From an uncultured Peptostreptococcaceae bacterium (lineage in GTDB: Bacteria > Bacillota > Clostridia > Peptostreptococcales > Anaerovoracaceae), in contig CAJOKT010000010.1 of NCBI GenBank assembly GCA_905235115.1, positions 1-64,000 on the forward strand: a DNA stretch of 64,000 nucleotides, in the 5' to 3' direction. The notes under the pieces were generated by a model. The model did no database searches, was not told the DNA's origin, and saw only the letters and a list, made by a program, of their open reading frames with translations. This document shows positions 61,730 through 64,000 of this stretch, in pieces. Both the position numbers and the translations under genes were made by a program. Every line of letters starts with the position of its first letter. The stretch's first letter is position 1.

Positions 61730-62455
61730 ATGGAGCATATGCCGAACGATTCCAATGACAAGATCAATATACTGGTGGTGGATGATGACCGTGAGATCGC
61801 GCAGGCCATAGAGATATACCTTAAGAATGAGGGGTATAATGTTTTTAAGGCGTACGACGGACTGGAGGCGGTCGATATCGCCGGCAAAGAGGAACTGCAC
61901 CTGATCATCATGGACATAATGATGCCCAGGATGGACGGGATGCAGGCCACCATGAGGATCCGCGAAGAGAAGAACATCCCGATCATCATGCTTTCCGCCA
62001 GGTCGGAGGACTATGACAAGATCACAGGACTCAACGTGGGGGCTGACGATTACATCACCAAGCCCTTCAGCCCGCTGGAACTCATAGCCAGGGTCAAGTC
62101 GCAGATCAGGCGTTACACCAACCTTGGGAGCATCGCAAAAGACTCCGGGAAGGACGTGTATCAGACGGGGGGTCTGGTCATAGACGACAGCCTGAGGCAG
62201 GTTACGGTGGACGGAGAGGAGGTCCGGCTGACTCCTACGGAGTACGGCATACTGAAGTTTCTGACAAAAAACGCCGGCAGGGTATTCTCCATAGGGCAGA
62301 TCTATGAGAAGGTCTGGGACGAGCCTGCCTTCAATCCTGAGAACACGGTGGCGGTCCACATCAGAAGGATACGGGAAAAGATCGAGATCGATCCGAAGAA
62401 TCCCCGTTACCTGAAGGTTGTATGGGGAGTAGGGTATAAAGTCGAGAAGCACTGA
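61730..62455 (+). CDS. OmpR/PhoB-family response regulator
   Basis: A 241-aa regulator: receiver domain (about 10-125) with the acidic pair VDDDRE, phospho-acceptor Asp62 in IIMDIMMPRMDG, and Lys in DDYITKPFSPLEL; then a winged-helix DNA-binding domain (about 143-241) with LTPTEYGILKFL and ENTVAVHIRRIREKIE. Start ATG 61730 or 61739 (both with imperfect ribosome-site spacing). It is 14 bp from the kinase gene. A likely target is the glycosyltransferase upstream, with the TTCTTA repeats. Confidence 0.95.
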   Translation: MEHMPNDSNDKINILVVDDDREIAQAIEIYLKNEGYNVFKAYDGLEAVDIAGKEELHLIIMDIMMPRMDGMQATMRIREEKNIPIIMLSARSEDYDKITGLNVGADDYITKPFSPLELIARVKSQIRRYTNLGSIAKDSGKDVYQTGGLVIDDSLRQVTVDGEEVRLTPTEYGILKFLTKNAGRVFSIGQIYEKVWDEPAFNPENTVAVHIRRIREKIEIDPKNPRYLKVVWGVGYKVEKH

Positions 62456-62469
62456 TAGGAGGCTGCCTT

Positions 62470-64000
62470 ATGCGGCCAAGCGTCAGTGCTTCGGAAGTTC
62501 ATAAGTCAAAAGGGGTTTTAAGGTATAGTGTTATGGAAAGAAAGAGTTTAAAGGAATTGAAGCCGGTAGCGGCGGTGCTGTGGATACTGGGTCCGGCGCT
62601 GGGTGCAGCCTGCGGGTATTTCGGGTCCAGAGCGGTATCGGTCGCTCAGATGATCGACGTAAATTATGTCTTTAAGGACACGGAGATGTCTATCGAAGAG
62701 TATCGGCAGAATTACGGCAGCTACTGGGCGGTTTTGTTCGAAGGCGAGCACACGCAGGCGGACCTGGTGAGCAGATATGTGCTGTTTGCCGCAGTTTTGG
62801 GGATATTGTCTGCAGCGTGCATGGTGGGGCTCATGGTCATGACCGGCAGGTTCAGGGAATATGCGGACGGGAAGCCTCAGCTGAACTGGTTTGACAGGAT
62901 ATGGACCGAGCTTCATCTGGCCCTTATGATCGCGGCTCTGGGCGGAGCAGTCGGATGTTACATTCCCGTGGCGGAGATATGGCCGGCAATGCCGGGACAG
63001 GCAGGTTATGAGCCTGTGATGCCAGACGCATACCGTTTCGGAGTTCCTGATACCTCTGTGATATATCTATGCACTGCGGGCAGTTTCCTGTGCCTCATGG
63101 CAGCTCTGGCAGCGGCTTTAGCCATGGTCAAGAAGCTTAAGGCAGGGACTTTCCTGAGAGGCTCCCTGATCGGGATAGTGTTGACGTCCATAGCGAGAGC
63201 CGTGAGCTACGCAACAAGGACGGTCTTCAGATCCGACAAATATATGAGAAAATATATTCTGATAGGGATCGGCATGATCATCCTGGCCATGACCTGGATA
63301 GGCGCCATCGCGGATCTGGTGCTCCTTTTGATCTTCGTGCCCCGCCTTGTGAAGAAATACCGCGCAATTCAGACCGGCGTCACCGAGGTGAAGTCCGGCA
63401 ACCTGACATACCGGATCGACGTCGAACGGGACGAAAAGGGCCCGCGCACAGGTTTCGACCGGCTGGCGGAGGACATCAATGAGATATCCCAGGCTACCGA
63501 TCTGGCAGTGCAGAATGAGCTTAAGAATCAGAGACTGAAGACCGATCTGATCTCCAACGTGTCCCACGATCTCAAGACGCCGCTTACGTCTATGATAACC
63601 TATGTGGATCTTTTGAAGACGGAGGGGCTGGATTCGGAGAGAGCACCGGAGTATCTGGATATAATCGATGAGAAGACCAGGCGCCTGAAGAGCCTGACGG
63701 AGGATCTTTTCGAGGCTGCAAAGGCCTCATCCGGCAATATCCCCTGCGAGATCGCGGACGTGGACATTCTGACCATAGTGGAACAGGCGCTGGCTGAGAT
63801 GGACGACCGGCTGGCGGAAAGAAACCTCAATATGATCGTAAAAAACGATCTTGAGAGCACCATGGTGAGGGCCGACGGGCAGCTCCTGTGGCGTGTCATA
63901 GAGAATCTTCTCTCAAACGTATCCAAATATGCTCTTGAGGGGAGCAGAGTCTACATCAATCTGAGCGATGCAGCAGGAGGAGCCTCAACGGGGAAGGGGC
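62470..64000 (+). CDS. Sensor histidine kinase (truncated by window edge)
   Basis: An open frame of at least 510 codons, cut by the right edge. AGGAGG at 62457-62462 supports ATG 62470. Several membrane helices with an outer segment fill about residues 38-300, a HAMP-like linker (VKSGNLTYRIDVERDEKG) follows near 315, and the dimerisation domain carries the phospho-acceptor His366 in NVSHDLKTPLTSM. The N-box of the ATPase domain begins with VIENLLSNVSKYA near 477. It is the partner of the response regulator 14 bp upstream. The signal is unknown. Confidence 0.93.
   Translation, partial: MRPSVSASEVHKSKGVLRYSVMERKSLKELKPVAAVLWILGPALGAACGYFGSRAVSVAQMIDVNYVFKDTEMSIEEYRQNYGSYWAVLFEGEHTQADLVSRYVLFAAVLGILSAACMVGLMVMTGRFREYADGKPQLNWFDRIWTELHLALMIAALGGAVGCYIPVAEIWPAMPGQAGYEPVMPDAYRFGVPDTSVIYLCTAGSFLCLMAALAAALAMVKKLKAGTFLRGSLIGIVLTSIARAVSYATRTVFRSDKYMRKYILIGIGMIILAMTWIGAIADLVLLLIFVPRLVKKYRAIQTGVTEVKSGNLTYRIDVERDEKGPRTGFDRLAEDINEISQATDLAVQNELKNQRLKTDLISNVSHDLKTPLTSMITYVDLLKTEGLDSERAPEYLDIIDEKTRRLKSLTEDLFEAAKASSGNIPCEIADVDILTIVEQALAEMDDRLAERNLNMIVKNDLESTMVRADGQLLWRVIENLLSNVSKYALEGSRVYINLSDAAGGASTGKG

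Overview
This 64 kb window reads as ordinary chromosome of a low-oxygen clostridial Firmicute. Support for this comes from the CIRCE/HrcA-controlled hrcA-grpE-dnaK-dnaJ block, RNase Y, NrdR, a MraZ-headed division and cell-wall cluster, a ferredoxin-type EtfA, and strong AGGAGG-like ribosome sites. Coding sequence favours AGG/AGA arginine codons and GC is roughly half. Spermidine/putrescine uptake, arginine deiminase, a His-dipeptidase and an acyl-CoA dehydrogenase/ETF unit point to amino-acid and acyl-CoA fermentation. I cannot place it below the class Clostridia with confidence. No rRNA, tRNA, insertion sequence, prophage or CRISPR array was seen.

Layout. 1-419: eight tandem 52-bp hairpin repeats. 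424-7843: rpsO-pnp, a membrane-anchored GH25 lysozyme, and a potA-potB-potCD transporter with permease and binding protein fused. 7845-12288: an E2/CAT-fold protein, an acyl-CoA synthetase-like enzyme and gltX. 12357-18458: the heat-shock operon with mnmA. 18470-21462: a GPH-type transporter behind a clear palindromic operator, a small remnant, and on the minus strand a truncated Mur-ligase-like protein and rpsT. 21599-26124: rmuC, a phosphoesterase, deoB, pdp. 26136-31363: a BMP-type binding protein, an FKBP/trigger-factor-like lipoprotein, nrdR-cmk, radC and a MinD-like ATPase. 31378-35724: rny, a MATE exporter, a cysteine desulfurase. 35725-39087: a decayed gene, then pepD and thiI on the minus strand. 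39151-42623: acyl-CoA dehydrogenase-etfB-etfA. 42648-48899: HAD phosphatase, MFS, GlpQ-like, EamA and DUF1848-type genes, then arcA. 48921-60250: mraZ-rsmH-ftsL-pbp-murF-mraY-murD-ftsW-murG-ftsQ, without murE, murC, ftsA or ftsZ. 60291-64000: a glycosyltransferase with 11-bp periodic response-regulator-type boxes, an OmpR-family regulator and a histidine kinase cut by the window edge.

Points that stand out: the hairpin repeat array beside rpsO; a truncated Mur-ligase-like protein lacking the ATP loop; an exported trigger-factor-like lipoprotein; an E2-fold protein with the catalytic His replaced; several well-formed operators; an octamer (GCGCAAAA and its complement) seen about five times more often than chance; and four genes each broken by one single-nucleotide indel, which looks more like assembly error than biology but should be checked.
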